The notes: generated from the letters alone by a model not told the origin. Shown: positions 17,313-25,399, numbered from the stretch's first letter. The stretch: DNA of 64,000 bases from Ruminococcus sp. JC304 (GCA_000285855.2 HE978651.1:3376462-3440461); one strand, 5' to 3'. Made by a program: numbers and translations.

Positions 17313-17455
17313 AATAAAAACAAAAAGCGAGACTCTTACCGCACACGTTATGTGTGTAGTAAGAGTCTCGCCGTTTCATCACGATACGGATGGAATCTTT
17401 ACCCGTTGAGACTGATGACACTGCAAATCTACATCTGTCACCTACTCCCTGTTAT
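17313..17455 (-). promoter_or_regulatory. Probable yybP-ykoY (Mn2+) riboswitch with intrinsic terminator
   Basis: Read on the minus strand, the leader contains GGGAGTAG (17442-17449), a helix GGTGACA/TGTCATC, the segment CAGTCTCAAC, a helix CGGGT/ATCCG, a small hairpin and then GCGAGACTCTTAC (17359-17371). The conserved GGGAGUAG and GCGAGAC segments and their order fit the yybP-ykoY family, which senses Mn2+. GCGAGACTCTTAC also pairs perfectly with 17327-17339, followed by TTTTTGTTTTTATT, so it can form a terminator that competes with the aptamer. No Mn exporter gene follows; the next gene is the adhesin, about 290 bases on and with its own promoter. Family assigned by eye. Confidence 0.6.
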
Positions 17456-17462
17456 ATATTCC

Positions 17463-17491
17463 ACTATAGACTGCCCGGGAAGTTTTGTCAA
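17463..17491 (-). promoter_or_regulatory. Promoter of the riboswitch transcript
   Basis: Minus-strand consensus TTGACA (17486-17491), 17-base spacer and TATAGT (17463-17468). The start would be near 17456, just upstream of the aptamer, so the riboswitch RNA is made independently of metG. Confidence 0.7.
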
Positions 17492-17615
17492 GCTATAATT
17501 GAAAATTGTGGAGAATTTTCGTTATAATTATTACCGTTCGCTCTATTCTTAGTAACACAGCCAAAACTCATTCCAGATTATCTGTGGTAATAATACATCT
17601 TACAGAATAAGCTCT

Positions 17616-19571
17616 TTAGCAGATTTCTGCTCCTGCCGGCATTTCTTTCTCCGGAACCATGAGGGAGAGATTTCCATCAGCGTCTTCTGCACAGAGGATC
17701 ATTCCTTCACTGAGGATTCCTGCAAGTTTGGCAGGTTTCAGGTTAGTCACTACCATTACTCTCTTGCCAACCATTTCCTCTGCACTGTAATGTGCTTTAA
17801 TTCCTGATACAATCTGACGTACCTGGCTTCCGATCTGCACCTGTGAGCAGAGAAGTTTTTTTGATTTCTTTACTTCCTCACAGGAGATGATCTTGCCAAC
17901 CTGGAACTGAAGTTTTTCAAAATCATCAAATGTGATCTCCGGTTTTGCTTCTATATCGATCACATCTTCTTTTTCCTCTGCTGGCTCTTCTGCTTTTGGC
18001 GGATGGAGCTCTGCTACCTTTTCCATTACTTCCTTCAGGTCCAGACGTGCAAAAAGAATCTCCGGTTTCTCAGTTACCTTGTTTCCTGACGGATACAGAC
18101 CAAATGTGTTAAGATCCTCAAGAGTTCTGTCCTCTGCACTTAACTGAGCAAGGATTCTCTCTGTTGTTTCCGGCATAAAGGATTTCAGAAGAGTTGCACC
18201 AATGCAGATTCCCTCAACCAGGTTATAGAGAACTGTTGCAAGGCGGTCTTTCTTCTCCTCATCCTTTGCAAGTGCCCATGGCATTGTTTCGTCAATGTAT
18301 TTGTTGCAGCGTTTGAAGATTGTAAATACCTCTGTCATCGCATCTGCTACACGAAGCTTGTCCATCTTTTCGTTTACTTTTGCAGGTACGGAGAGAATGA
18401 AGTTCTTAAGATCATCATCTACCGGCTCAGCTACACCCTTATTCTCTACCACACCGCCGAAGTATTTGTTGGACATGGAAATCGTACGGTTTACAAGGTT
18501 TCCGAGAGTATTTGCAAGTTCAGAATTGAGACGCTCTACCATCAGCTCCCAGGTGATCACACCATCATTCTCAAATGGCATTTCATGAAGCACAAAGTAG
18601 CGGACTGCATCTACGCCAAAGAAATCTACCAGCTCATCTGCATAAAGTACATTTCCTTTGGATTTACTCATTTTGCCGTCGCCCTGGAGCAGCCATGGAT
18701 GGCCAAATACCTGTTTCGGCAGAGGCAGATCCAGCGACATAAGGAAGATAGGCCAGTAAATTGTATGGAAACGGATAATATCTTTACCAATAAGGTGCAG
18801 GTCTGCAGGCCACAGCTGTTTGAACTGCTCTGTGCTCTCACCGTCACAGTCATAGCCAATTCCTGTAATATAGTTAGTAAGGGCATCCAGCCATACATAT
18901 ACCACATGCTTCGGATCAAAATCTACCGGGATTCCCCATTTAAAGGATGTTCTGGATACACAGAGATCCTGAAGTCCCGGAAGAAGGAAGTTGTTCATCA
19001 TTTCGTTCTTACGGGATTCCGGCTGAATGAAATCCGGATGTGTGTTGATATAGTCGATCAGCTTGTCTGCATATTTGCTCATTTTAAAGAAGTATGCTTC
19101 CTCTTTTGCAGGCACACAGGGACGTCCACAATCCGGACATTTGCCGTCTACCAGCTGAGATTCTGTGAAGAAGGATTCACAGGGAGTACAGTACATACCT
19201 TCGTAATGTCCCTTGTAGATATCTCCCTTTGCATACATTTTTTTGAAAATTTTCTTAACCTGTTTTTCATGGTCTTCATCTGTGGTACGGATGAATTTAT
19301 CATAGGAAGTATTCATCAGATCCCAGATCCGTCTGATCTCTGTAGATACGTTGTCTACGAATTCCTTTGGAGTGATGCCTGCTTCTTCTGCTTTTAATTC
19401 GATTTTCTGGCCATGCTCATCAGTTCCTGTCTGGAAGAATACATCATAGCCCTGCTGACGTTTATAGCGGGCAATGGCATCGGCAAGAACAACCTCATAG
19501 GTATTGCCGATGTGCGGCTTGCCGGAAGTATAAGCTATGGCAGTGGTAATATAATATTTCTGTTTTTCCAT
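17616..19571 (-). CDS. metG: Methionyl-tRNA synthetase
   Basis: Charges tRNA-Met. The 651 residues include the class I signature HIGN (residues 20-23), a zinc-binding knuckle CTPCESFF...CPDCGRPC (about 127-148), KMSKSKGN (near residue 300), the anticodon-binding helical domain, and a C-terminal EMAP/Trbp111-type tRNA-binding domain (about 545-651, FDDFEKLQFQVGKI). Length and domain order match Gram-positive MetRS with the appended dimerising domain. The ATG at 19571 begins the conserved MEKQKYYITTAIAY. The promoter upstream is short, with no room for a T-box leader. Confidence 0.96.
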   Translation of the reverse strand: MEKQKYYITTAIAYTSGKPHIGNTYEVVLADAIARYKRQQGYDVFFQTGTDEHGQKIELKAEEAGITPKEFVDNVSTEIRRIWDLMNTSYDKFIRTTDEDHEKQVKKIFKKMYAKGDIYKGHYEGMYCTPCESFFTESQLVDGKCPDCGRPCVPAKEEAYFFKMSKYADKLIDYINTHPDFIQPESRKNEMMNNFLLPGLQDLCVSRTSFKWGIPVDFDPKHVVYVWLDALTNYITGIGYDCDGESTEQFKQLWPADLHLIGKDIIRFHTIYWPIFLMSLDLPLPKQVFGHPWLLQGDGKMSKSKGNVLYADELVDFFGVDAVRYFVLHEMPFENDGVITWELMVERLNSELANTLGNLVNRTISMSNKYFGGVVENKGVAEPVDDDLKNFILSVPAKVNEKMDKLRVADAMTEVFTIFKRCNKYIDETMPWALAKDEEKKDRLATVLYNLVEGICIGATLLKSFMPETTERILAQLSAEDRTLEDLNTFGLYPSGNKVTEKPEILFARLDLKEVMEKVAELHPPKAEEPAEEKEDVIDIEAKPEITFDDFEKLQFQVGKIISCEEVKKSKKLLCSQVQIGSQVRQIVSGIKAHYSAEEMVGKRVMVVTNLKPAKLAGILSEGMILCAEDADGNLSLMVPEKEMPAGAEIC

Positions 19572-19625
19572 TGATCAGTTTCTCCTTTATTTTCAGTACA
19601 AATTACAAATCATCATTCTTATTGT

Positions 19626-19654
19626 ATTATAGCGGTTTATGCAGAGATTGTAAA
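19626..19654 (-). promoter_or_regulatory. Promoter of metG
   Basis: Minus-strand TTTACA (19649-19654), 17-base spacer and TATAAT (19626-19631), about 50 bases upstream of the metG start codon. Confidence 0.7.
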
Positions 19655-19664
19655 CCTCAGTTTT

Positions 19665-20120
19665 TCAGCGAATATGTATGCTTCTGCTGCTGTAGAGCTG
19701 ACGCCAGATCATACGGAAAACCACAGTGGTAAAAGTAATTCCGGCAGACATGCTGGCAGCGAAGAGAAGGGTATAGGTTCCTTCTTTGGAAAAGCCGGCA
19801 TAGTTTCTGTGCATGAGACAGTTCATGGCACGGTAGAGGGCAGCCCCGGGAATCAGGGGTATAGTGGCAGATACCAGGAATACAGTAACCGGTGTTTTGA
19901 CTATACGGGCCATCACTTCCGCATAGAGAGTTGTCAGTACCGTGGAAATAAATCCGCAGAAATAGGGATTTGCATTGATACAGGCAGCTGCCAGATAGGT
20001 TGCCCATGACAAAAAGCCTCCAATAGTGGCAAATATTAATTTTTTCCCTCTGATGTTAAACAGGGCAGCAAAGCCCAGGGAGCCAAAGAGCGCTGCCATT
20101 AACTGGATAAATTCCTTCAT
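19665..20120 (-). CDS. Threonine/serine exporter family, small subunit (ThrE C-terminal half)
   Basis: A 151-residue, very hydrophobic protein with about five predicted transmembrane segments, homologous to the C-terminal half of ThrE-type exporters (DUF3815/ThrE_2). The full transporter exports threonine and serine in Corynebacterium; in Firmicutes it is commonly split into two genes, as here, and the substrate is untested. It lies 15 bases after the larger partner gene, so the two are cotranscribed and should form one membrane complex. Confidence 0.85.
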   Translation of the reverse strand: MKEFIQLMAALFGSLGFAALFNIRGKKLIFATIGGFLSWATYLAAACINANPYFCGFISTVLTTLYAEVMARIVKTPVTVFLVSATIPLIPGAALYRAMNCLMHRNYAGFSKEGTYTLLFAASMSAGITFTTVVFRMIWRQLYSSRSIHIR

Positions 20121-20135
20121 TGTCTTAGTCCTCTT

Positions 20136-20894
20136 TTATCCCAATATAAATCCTGCAAAAGTAAAGCCCAGAGCGATCACCAGAGCCAGCAGTATAGATT
20201 CCATAAAGCGTATTAGTCCTGTGATCGTGTCCCCGGAAAACATATCCCTCAGGGAATTGGTAAAGGCGATTCCGGGAATCAGAAGCATAATGTTTCCGAT
20301 GCTGATCAGATCTGCATGATCACCGATTCCGCTGTACACAGCCAGATTTGCCAGAAATCCTCCCACAGTGGAGCAGATCAGGGCTGTGATCAGAGAATTA
20401 ACGGAACCTTTTTTCACGAAAGCTTCTATAAATTTCAGCAATACGCCGATGATCGCTGAGGCTGCCATATCCTTCCAGTCTCCGCCGAAAAACACAGAAA
20501 AGGAGCCTGATACCAAAGCATAGATCAAAAGCTGTATTCCAAAGGAATAATGTGGTCTGTTCTGTATCTGTATCAGCTTTTCCTTTATCTCCTCATGAGT
20601 AGGCTTTTCCTGACAGATCTCTCTGGAAAGCTGATTCAGCTGGTCTACCCTGTCCAGATCATTAACCATACCGGAGACCCTGCGAGTCTGGGTGCAGACC
20701 CCGAAATCAGCTCCATATATGGTGGTAACAATACTGGAGGTAATGGAAAATACATCTGCCCTCTCCGCCCCGTATGCCAGGCAGATTCTGCGAATGGTAT
20801 CCTCCACCCTTCCTACCTCTGCGCCGCTGACCAGCAGCTGTTCACCAATAGACATGGCACAATATAAATATTCTTCTGCTTCCCTTCGATTCAT
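20136..20894 (-). CDS. Threonine/serine exporter family, large subunit (ThrE N-terminal half)
   Basis: A 252-residue protein of the DUF1212/ThrE family. The N-terminal 120 residues are soluble, with the family pattern LLVSGAEVGRVEDTIRRI, TTIYGADFG and TRRVSGMVNDL; the rest has about five membrane segments (from YSFGIQLLIYALVSG on). It is first in a two-gene unit with the small ThrE-like subunit. Export of small amino acids or peptides is inferred from family only. Confidence 0.87.
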   Translation of the reverse strand: MNRREAEEYLYCAMSIGEQLLVSGAEVGRVEDTIRRICLAYGAERADVFSITSSIVTTIYGADFGVCTQTRRVSGMVNDLDRVDQLNQLSREICQEKPTHEEIKEKLIQIQNRPHYSFGIQLLIYALVSGSFSVFFGGDWKDMAASAIIGVLLKFIEAFVKKGSVNSLITALICSTVGGFLANLAVYSGIGDHADLISIGNIMLLIPGIAFTNSLRDMFSGDTITGLIRFMESILLALVIALGFTFAGFILG

Positions 20895-20980
20895 AGCTCT
20901 TGCTCTCCTGATCTCTTAGACATCCCCACCCACTGCTTATTACTTTTCACAATTGAAGCAGGGGACTTACTTGATTCGAG

Positions 20981-21048
20981 TCAAGCGGATATTCGCAATC
21001 CGCTTCCCTACTTGCTCATAACCGAACTGCTCCGCAGTTCGGTTAAAT
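20981..21048. repeat. Dispersed palindromic repeat, copy B (extended)
   Basis: The core AAGCGGAT-7-ATCCGCTT (20983-21005) is followed by a second perfect hairpin AACCGAACTGC-3-GCAGTTCGGTT (21020-21044), ending in the same TCGGTTAAAT as copy A. A small palindrome CTTGATTCGAGTCAAG precedes it. It looks like a copy in which the CTTGATTCGGTT end has expanded into its own hairpin. Confidence 0.75.
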
Positions 21049-21114
21049 CATCACAAACTCCATTATAATAAATCCTCCGGAACAGGTCAAACGAATATTC
21101 ACAGTAACGTAGCA

Positions 21115-21157
21115 AAAAGAAATGCCCTTGCAGGAAAAATCCTGCAGGGCATTTTTT
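21115..21157 (-). terminator. Terminator of the rubrerythrin gene
   Basis: The stem AATGCCCT-GCAGGA / TCCTGC-AGGGCATT (about 21120-21152, one bulge) has T-runs on both sides, so it can work in either direction. It lies about 25 bases after the rubrerythrin stop. Confidence 0.8.
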
Positions 21158-21180
21158 TACTGTTTTATATAACCTTCAGA

Positions 21181-21723
21181 TTAGCCGAAGTATCTCTTAA
21201 GCAGACCAGCGAATGCTTTTCCGTGTCTAGCTTCATCGCGAGCCATTTCGTGTACTGTATCGTGGATTGCATCCAGGTTAGCAGCTTTTGCACGTTTTGC
21301 AAGATCTGTCTTTCCTGCTGTTGCACCGTTCTCAGCTTCTACTCTCATTTCCAGGTTCTTCTTTGTGCTGTCTGTAACTACTTCGCCAAGTAATTCAGCG
21401 AATTTAGCAGCATGCTCTGCTTCCTCATAAGCAGCTTTCTCATAGTACATACCTACTTCAGGATATCCTTCTCTGTGAGCAACTCTTGCCATTGCCAGAT
21501 ACATACCTACTTCAGAGCACTCACCCTGGAAGTTTGCTCTCAGGTCAGCGATAATATCTTCGCTTACTCCCTGAGCTACACCTACTACATGCTCTGCAGC
21601 CCATGACATTTCAGCATCCTGTTTCACGAATTTGGAAGCAGGTGCTTTACATACTGGACAGGCTTCCGGAGCCTGCTCGCCTTCATAAACATATCCACAT
21701 ACACTACATACCCATTTTGTCAT
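21181..21723 (-). CDS. rbr: Rubrerythrin with N-terminal rubredoxin domain
   Basis: A 180-residue peroxide-detoxifying protein of anaerobes. Residues 1-35 are a rubredoxin-like domain with Cys6, Cys9, Cys22 and Cys25 (CSVCGY, CPVCKAP); residues about 45-180 are a ferritin-like four-helix bundle with diiron ligands in [21 protein letters not shown] and EMARDEARH. Having the rubredoxin part first identifies the 'reverse rubrerythrin' type, an NADH-linked H2O2 reductase in clostridia. The gene follows perR, and PerR-like half-sites lie in its upstream region, which fits peroxide induction. Confidence 0.93.
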   Translation of the reverse strand: MTKWVCSVCGYVYEGEQAPEACPVCKAPASKFVKQDAEMSWAAEHVVGVAQGVSEDIIADLRANFQGECSEVGMYLAMARVAHREGYPEVGMYYEKAAYEEAEHAAKFAELLGEVVTDSTKKNLEMRVEAENGATAGKTDLAKRAKAANLDAIHDTVHEMARDEARHGKAFAGLLKRYFG

Positions 21724-21760
21724 AATTAAGATCTCCTTTTCTTATTTTAATTTGTTTTGG

Positions 21761-21902
21761 TTACTGTCTTATAGATCACAGTAATATTTATTGTTTCAGA
21801 ACCTGTCCCCAAAAAATTCAGGCCAGTTCCGGCATTGCCTTCTGTCTTATAAAAAACAGGTGATTTTTACTTTCATTTTCTTTAATAATAGTAATTGTTA
21901 CT
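21761..21902 (-). promoter_or_regulatory. PerR-like operator sites upstream of rubrerythrin
   Basis: Two inverted repeats share one half-site: AGTAA-3-TTACT at 21890-21902 (part of AACAGTAACAATTACT on the minus strand) and TTACTGT-10-ACAGTAA at 21761-21784. The first resembles the box in front of perR. Binding by PerR is inferred from this likeness and gene order. Confidence 0.45.
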
Positions 21903-21920
21903 GTTTTCTATGCACTTAGA

Positions 21921-22370
21921 TTAACATACTCGATAATAAAAGTCAAGTTTTATTTTTATTTTTTCTTCCGCCGTTTCCTTTTGCATTTCTTTCAGACAAT
22001 CCTCACAGAGTCCAAAAAATCTGGCGCTGTAGTCTGTGATTTTCCCTCCAAAGTTCTCACCGGCATTGTCCATAATATGATGAATCCCCTCACTTTCCAG
22101 ATCCATGATCCGGTTGCAGCGGGTACACATAAAATGGCAGTGTCGCTCCGTACATCCGTCGAAATGATCCGCACCGGCAAAGGAGGACAGCTTCTTGATC
22201 TCTCCCAGATCTGCCAGCAAAGACAGATTTCTGTACACAGTTCCCAGACTGATATTGGGATAAATCAGCTTCATATTCTCATAAACTACATCAGCCGTAG
22301 GATGGTCTGTCCTGGTTTGCAGAAATTCCTTAATAGATTCTCTCTGGCGGCTGTATTTCAAAGTAGCCAC
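21921..22370 (-). CDS. perR: Fur-family peroxide-stress regulator PerR
   Basis: A 149-residue metal-dependent repressor. The winged helix is residues 1-85 (SLGTVYRNLSLLADLGEI is the recognition region). The C-terminal part has the regulatory metal ligands around HFDGCTERHCHFMC and a structural zinc site made of CTRC and CEDC. Neighbouring rubrerythrin points to PerR rather than Fur or Zur. The start is a GTG with AGGAGG six bases upstream. A palindrome over the promoter region (22487-22511) suggests autoregulation. Confidence 0.88.
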   Translation of the reverse strand: MATLKYSRQRESIKEFLQTRTDHPTADVVYENMKLIYPNISLGTVYRNLSLLADLGEIKKLSSFAGADHFDGCTERHCHFMCTRCNRIMDLESEGIHHIMDNAGENFGGKITDYSARFFGLCEDCLKEMQKETAEEKIKIKLDFYYRVC

Positions 22371-22486
22371 AATCTTCCTCCTTTCTGATTATTTACTGTA
22401 CCAGATAACCAGCACATCATTTACGAAATAACTGCTACCATCCTGTCCAACTGTATCTTTTACAGAAAACAGGATTTTATCTGTTC

Positions 22487-22511
22487 AATATTAATAATCA
22501 TTACTGATATT
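22487..22511 (-). promoter_or_regulatory. PerR box of perR
   Basis: An imperfect 12-1-12 palindrome built on TAATNATTA (TAATCATTA, 22495-22503), close to the PerR consensus TTATAATNATTATAA (10 of 14 informative positions). Confidence 0.5.
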
Positions 22512-22550
22512 GTTATCATATAATATCGGAGCGTTTTTGTCAAGTTATTT

Positions 22551-22590
22551 ATAAAAAAAGAAACGGAGCCTTCTTTGACTCCGTTTTTTA
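22551..22590 (-). terminator. Terminator of the coiled-coil gene
   Basis: The hairpin ACGGAG-10-CTCCGT has a run of T on each strand and lies 25-60 bases after the stop codon of the minus-strand gene. Confidence 0.8.
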
Positions 22591-22616
22591 TCTGCACGTA
22601 CTTTATTTTGGGAAGC

Positions 22617-22985
22617 TTAACTGTGTTTCACCTGAAGTCGGTTAACCTGATCTGTCAGAGCATTGATTTTGACCTCATTGATCATTATCCTGTTCATCCA
22701 TGTAGCCGATACGTCCATCTTATTAATAAGGTTCAGATGATTCTCTGCGAGAATAGAAAGATTCCGGTCTGTTATGTTCTCCAGATGCAGCCTGAGATCC
22801 GCAAAATTATCTCTGGTCTCTTCCTCAAACCGCTCCTGGCATTTTTCCATTCTCTCCATTCGGGAATCCAGCCCGTCCATTCGGGAATCCAGCCCGTCCA
22901 TTCGGCTTTCAAGTCCATCCATACGAGTCCCAAGACCTCTGACTTCTGCCAGCACAGCTTCCAGTATTTCTCTATCTGTCACCAT
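22617..22985 (-). CDS. Small coiled-coil protein with heptad repeats (function unknown)
   Basis: A 122-residue soluble protein of unrecognised function. Residues 15-50 are heptads of the type SRMDGLD/SRMERME, and most of the rest is also predicted helical and charged, with hydrophobic residues at a/d spacing (LILEN, LTDQVNRL). It should form an oligomeric coiled coil. Each heptad is encoded by a 21-bp DNA repeat. GGAGG stands before the ATG, so translation looks real. It is monocistronic, with a good terminator. Proteins with such repeats are common in Lachnospiraceae, but I cannot name a function. Confidence 0.7.
   Translation of the reverse strand: MVTDREILEAVLAEVRGLGTRMDGLESRMDGLDSRMDGLDSRMERMEKCQERFEEETRDNFADLRLHLENITDRNLSILAENHLNLINKMDVSATWMNRIMINEVKINALTDQVNRLQVKHS
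22856..22918 (-). repeat. 21-bp tandem repeat coding for heptads
   Basis: Two perfect copies of a 21-bp unit (22856-22876 and 22877-22897) and a degenerate third (22898-22918). Each unit encodes one seven-residue heptad, so gain or loss of units keeps the frame and lengthens or shortens the coiled coil. Confidence 0.85.
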
Positions 22986-23069
22986 TTTCCACCTCCTTAT
23001 AGCCCGTATCGTTCTTTTGTATAAAAATGATTATACCATCGTCCTCCCAATCCGTCCAGCAAAATCCCC

Positions 23070-24083
23070 TCATTCTTTACTGTCATTCATTTTTTCCTCA
23101 ATGGCCGCACCGACCCGGTTATAAACGGTCACCGCATCCTGAATATGAGGAATATTATTCACTTCACTTCCAGGTGCTCCTGCAGTGACAAAAATATATT
23201 CCCTGCCCTCAATCTCCGCAAAGCTTGCCAGACAATGTCCTGCCTCACTGGTATACCCAGTCTTACCGCCAAGTATTTTTCCACCTGTAACCGTGGAATC
23301 TGGCAGATTTTTAAACATTGTACTGTAGTAAGTAATGCCATCCGGGTGGACATTGGTAATCCCCGTAGAATGCCTGGCAGTCTCAATAATCTCCCGGAAC
23401 GTATCATTCTTAATACAGTATTTCATCAACACTGCAATATCCTTCACCGTACTGTAATGATCCGGATCATGCAGCCCCGTAGAATCACAGAAATGAGTAT
23501 CAACCATCCCCAGCTTCTTCGCCTTCTTATTCATCAGCTCCGCAAAATCCGCCTCCGACCCACTGATGGTATCTGCCAACGCAATACAGCACTCCGCACC
23601 AGAAGGAAGCATAGCCCCATAAAGCAGATCCATAACCCGAACCTCCTCCCCCGGCTGAAACCCGGCCTGAGTAGCCCCTTCCTCATACAGACCCGCAAAC
23701 ATATCATCCGTCAGCGTAATCTTCCCCTCCAGATCATCCAACTCCTCAATCCCCAGGATCACCGTCATAATCTTCGTCATAGAAGCCGGATAAATCCGCT
23801 CCTCCCCATTAATCTCCCCCAGGATCTTCCCACCCCGCGCCTGCATCAAAACAGCATCAGGACTATTGATCCCGGTAATATCCACCTCCCTCAAAACCGG
23901 CTGTTCAAACTGCGCAAACCACTCCTTCACACCCTTATCCCAGCCAACCATAATCACCATGGCACAGATCACAATAACCTCCACAAACACACAAAGCACA
24001 ATCCTCCCCAGATTCGTCCCCCTGCGACTCCGGCCACTCCCAGATCTCCTCTTCCGACTCCGCTTCCTGTCTCTCACTACCAA
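23070..24083 (-). CDS. D-alanyl-D-alanine carboxypeptidase (PBP5/DacF family)
   Basis: A 337-residue membrane-anchored peptidase S11 that trims the terminal D-Ala of peptidoglycan pentapeptides. The N-terminus has an unusually basic cytoplasmic tail (residues 3-26, mostly Arg/Lys/Ser), then one transmembrane helix (about 27-47). The catalytic domain has the nucleophile motif SMTK (in YPASMTKIMT), the second motif SGA in place of the usual SGN, and KTG (in GGKTGYTSEAG). The start is TTG, with GAGGAG seven bases upstream; no in-frame ATG exists near it. The 5' half and the region before it are strongly skewed towards G and T on the coding strand. Confidence 0.9.
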   Translation of the reverse strand: MVVRDRKRSRKRRSGSGRSRRGTNLGRIVLCVFVEVIVICAMVIMVGWDKGVKEWFAQFEQPVLREVDITGINSPDAVLMQARGGKILGEINGEERIYPASMTKIMTVILGIEELDDLEGKITLTDDMFAGLYEEGATQAGFQPGEEVRVMDLLYGAMLPSGAECCIALADTISGSEADFAELMNKKAKKLGMVDTHFCDSTGLHDPDHYSTVKDIAVLMKYCIKNDTFREIIETARHSTGITNVHPDGITYYSTMFKNLPDSTVTGGKILGGKTGYTSEAGHCLASFAEIEGREYIFVTAGAPGSEVNNIPHIQDAVTVYNRVGAAIEEKMNDSKE

Positions 24084-24423
24084 CTCACTCTCCTCACAAC
24101 ATACACACTACAATTCTCAATAACACACCCAAAACCCATTCCAATTTACCTCATAATCTACCCATAGCAACAAACACATAAATTAGTATAGTATCCAATT
24201 TCCAGACCCTCCCTCTGTTCGTAAATACCATTCTAACGTGCCTGCAACAATAGAATTTTTACTTGTATAACTATACCACACCACCCCCACCCCCTGTAAC
24301 CCCATATTACTACATCTCTCCCCCCATCCACATTATCTCCCCCATACCCGCCCCCCAACAAACTCACGATGGCGCAGCCAAAGCTGCGCCGAGCCCTCCC
24401 CCTCATGCCCTTTGTGATGCGCA
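24084..24423. other. Spacer with strong strand asymmetry and a small GC hairpin
   Basis: No gene is seen between the carboxypeptidase start and the long palindrome. The plus strand is dominated by C and A (C-runs such as CCACCCCCACCCCC near 24280), so the minus strand has G-runs able to form quadruplexes. A perfect hairpin GGCGCAGC-4-GCTGCGCC lies at 24371-24390. The frame at 24263-24478 is a Pro/Thr-rich artefact of this composition. Confidence 0.6.
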
Positions 24424-24626
24424 GCGCGGGGAAATGTTTGTGTCCGGATATATCTGCAGGCGTCGTCGTAACTCTTAGCTCTCGGAAATTTGCGTTATGG
24501 CAGAAAAATTCACTGTCTGAGCCCCAAAGGCGAGTTTGAATTTTTCTGCCATGCCCTTAGCAAATTCCCGAGAGCTTAGAGTTACAGACACCGAAGCCGT
24601 GTCCGGACACAAACATTTCCCCGCGC
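24424..24626. repeat. 203-bp near-perfect long inverted repeat
   Basis: Three nested pairs of arms share one centre: 24424-24448 with 24602-24626 (25 bp, perfect), 24469-24493 with 24560-24584 (25 bp, two mismatches), and 24497-24512 with 24537-24552 (16 bp, perfect). The central loop is 24 nt. The outer and middle pairs are separated by less well matched stretches. No ORF of note lies inside. It sits between the rplA terminator and the carboxypeptidase gene. It could be a MITE-like element or a structured RNA; no target-site duplication was identified. Confidence 0.85.
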
Positions 24627-24638
24627 GTCCCCTTCACC

Positions 24639-24678
24639 AAAAAAATCCCCCCAGAGTCTCAAACTCCGAGGGGATTTC
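24639..24678 (-). terminator. Terminator of the rpmG-secE-nusG-rplK-rplA operon
   Basis: The stem AAATCCCC..GAGT / ACTC..GGGGATTT has two internal mismatches and a short loop, followed on the minus strand by TTTTTTTGG. It starts 12 bases after the rplA stop codon, so rplJ and rplL are not in this transcript. Confidence 0.85.
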
Positions 24679-24689
24679 CCAAAATACAT

Positions 24690-25385
24690 TTATTGTGCTA
24701 ACTTTATAGGATTGATCTTCACACCAGGTCCCATAGTAGGAGCAATAACAACGCTCTTTAAATACTGACCCTTCAGTGTGCTAGGTCTAGCCTTAACGAT
24801 AGCATCGATCAGCGTCTGGAAGTTGTCGCTTAACTGTTCTTCTGTAAAGGATGCTTTACCAACCGGAACATGAATAATGTTGGTTTTATCAAGACGGTAC
24901 TCAATCTTACCAGCTTTGATATCGTGAACTGCTTTAGTAACATCCATAGTTACTGTACCAGCTTTAGGGTTAGGCATTAAACCTTTCGGTCCAAGTACAC
25001 GACCAAGACGACCTACAACACCCATCATATCTGGAGTTGCAACAACAACGTCAAAGTCTAACCATCCTTCGTTCTGGATCTTCGGAATCAGGTCCTCAGC
25101 TCCAACGAATTCAGCACCTGCTGCTTTTGCTTCTTCAGCTTTAGCATCTTTAGCGAATACTAAAACACGAACCTTCTTACCAGTACCATGAGGCAGAACA
25201 ACTGCACCACGGATCTGCTGGTCTGCATGACGTCCATCGCAGCCTGTACGGATATGAACTTCGATAGTTTCGTCAAATTTAGCAACTGCAGCTTTTTTAA
25301 CTAAGCTGATAGCTTCTGCGGTATCATATAATGTAGCGCGGTCTACTGCTTTCGCAGCTTCCACGTATTTCTTTCCTCGTTTCAT
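24690..25385 (-). CDS. rplA: 50S ribosomal protein L1
   Basis: Ribosomal L1-stalk protein and translational repressor of its own operon. It has 231 residues with the conserved [10 protein letters not shown] start, [20 protein letters not shown] and [18 protein letters not shown]. The start is the ATG at 25385, preceded by AGGAGG; an upstream in-frame codon at 25427 would put the ribosome binding site and leader motif inside the gene. Last gene of the operon. Confidence 0.97.
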   Translation of the reverse strand: MKRGKKYVEAAKAVDRATLYDTAEAISLVKKAAVAKFDETIEVHIRTGCDGRHADQQIRGAVVLPHGTGKKVRVLVFAKDAKAEEAKAAGAEFVGAEDLIPKIQNEGWLDFDVVVATPDMMGVVGRLGRVLGPKGLMPNPKAGTVTMDVTKAVHDIKAGKIEYRLDKTNIIHVPVGKASFTEEQLSDNFQTLIDAIVKARPSTLKGQYLKSVVIAPTMGPGVKINPIKLAQ

Positions 25386-25399
25386 TTCTATAACCTCCT

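Noticed and set aside
17412-17418. CTGATGA as the core of a hammerhead ribozyme on the plus strand
   Set aside because: The required GAAA and flanking stems are missing. The region reads better as a riboswitch on the other strand.
17307-17498. 63-codon plus-strand frame
   Set aside because: It lies wholly on the riboswitch and its terminator, antisense, with no start signals.
19572-19664. T-box leader before metG
   Set aside because: The promoter lies only about 50 bases from the start codon, leaving no room for a T-box.
22856-22918. Tandem 21-bp units as a CRISPR array
   Set aside because: No spacers; the repeats abut and are in frame within a protein gene.
23145-24167. 340-codon frame antisense to the carboxypeptidase gene
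   Set aside because: Low-complexity Ile/His/Pro/Thr translation produced by the strand skew; the other strand has a complete peptidase S11.
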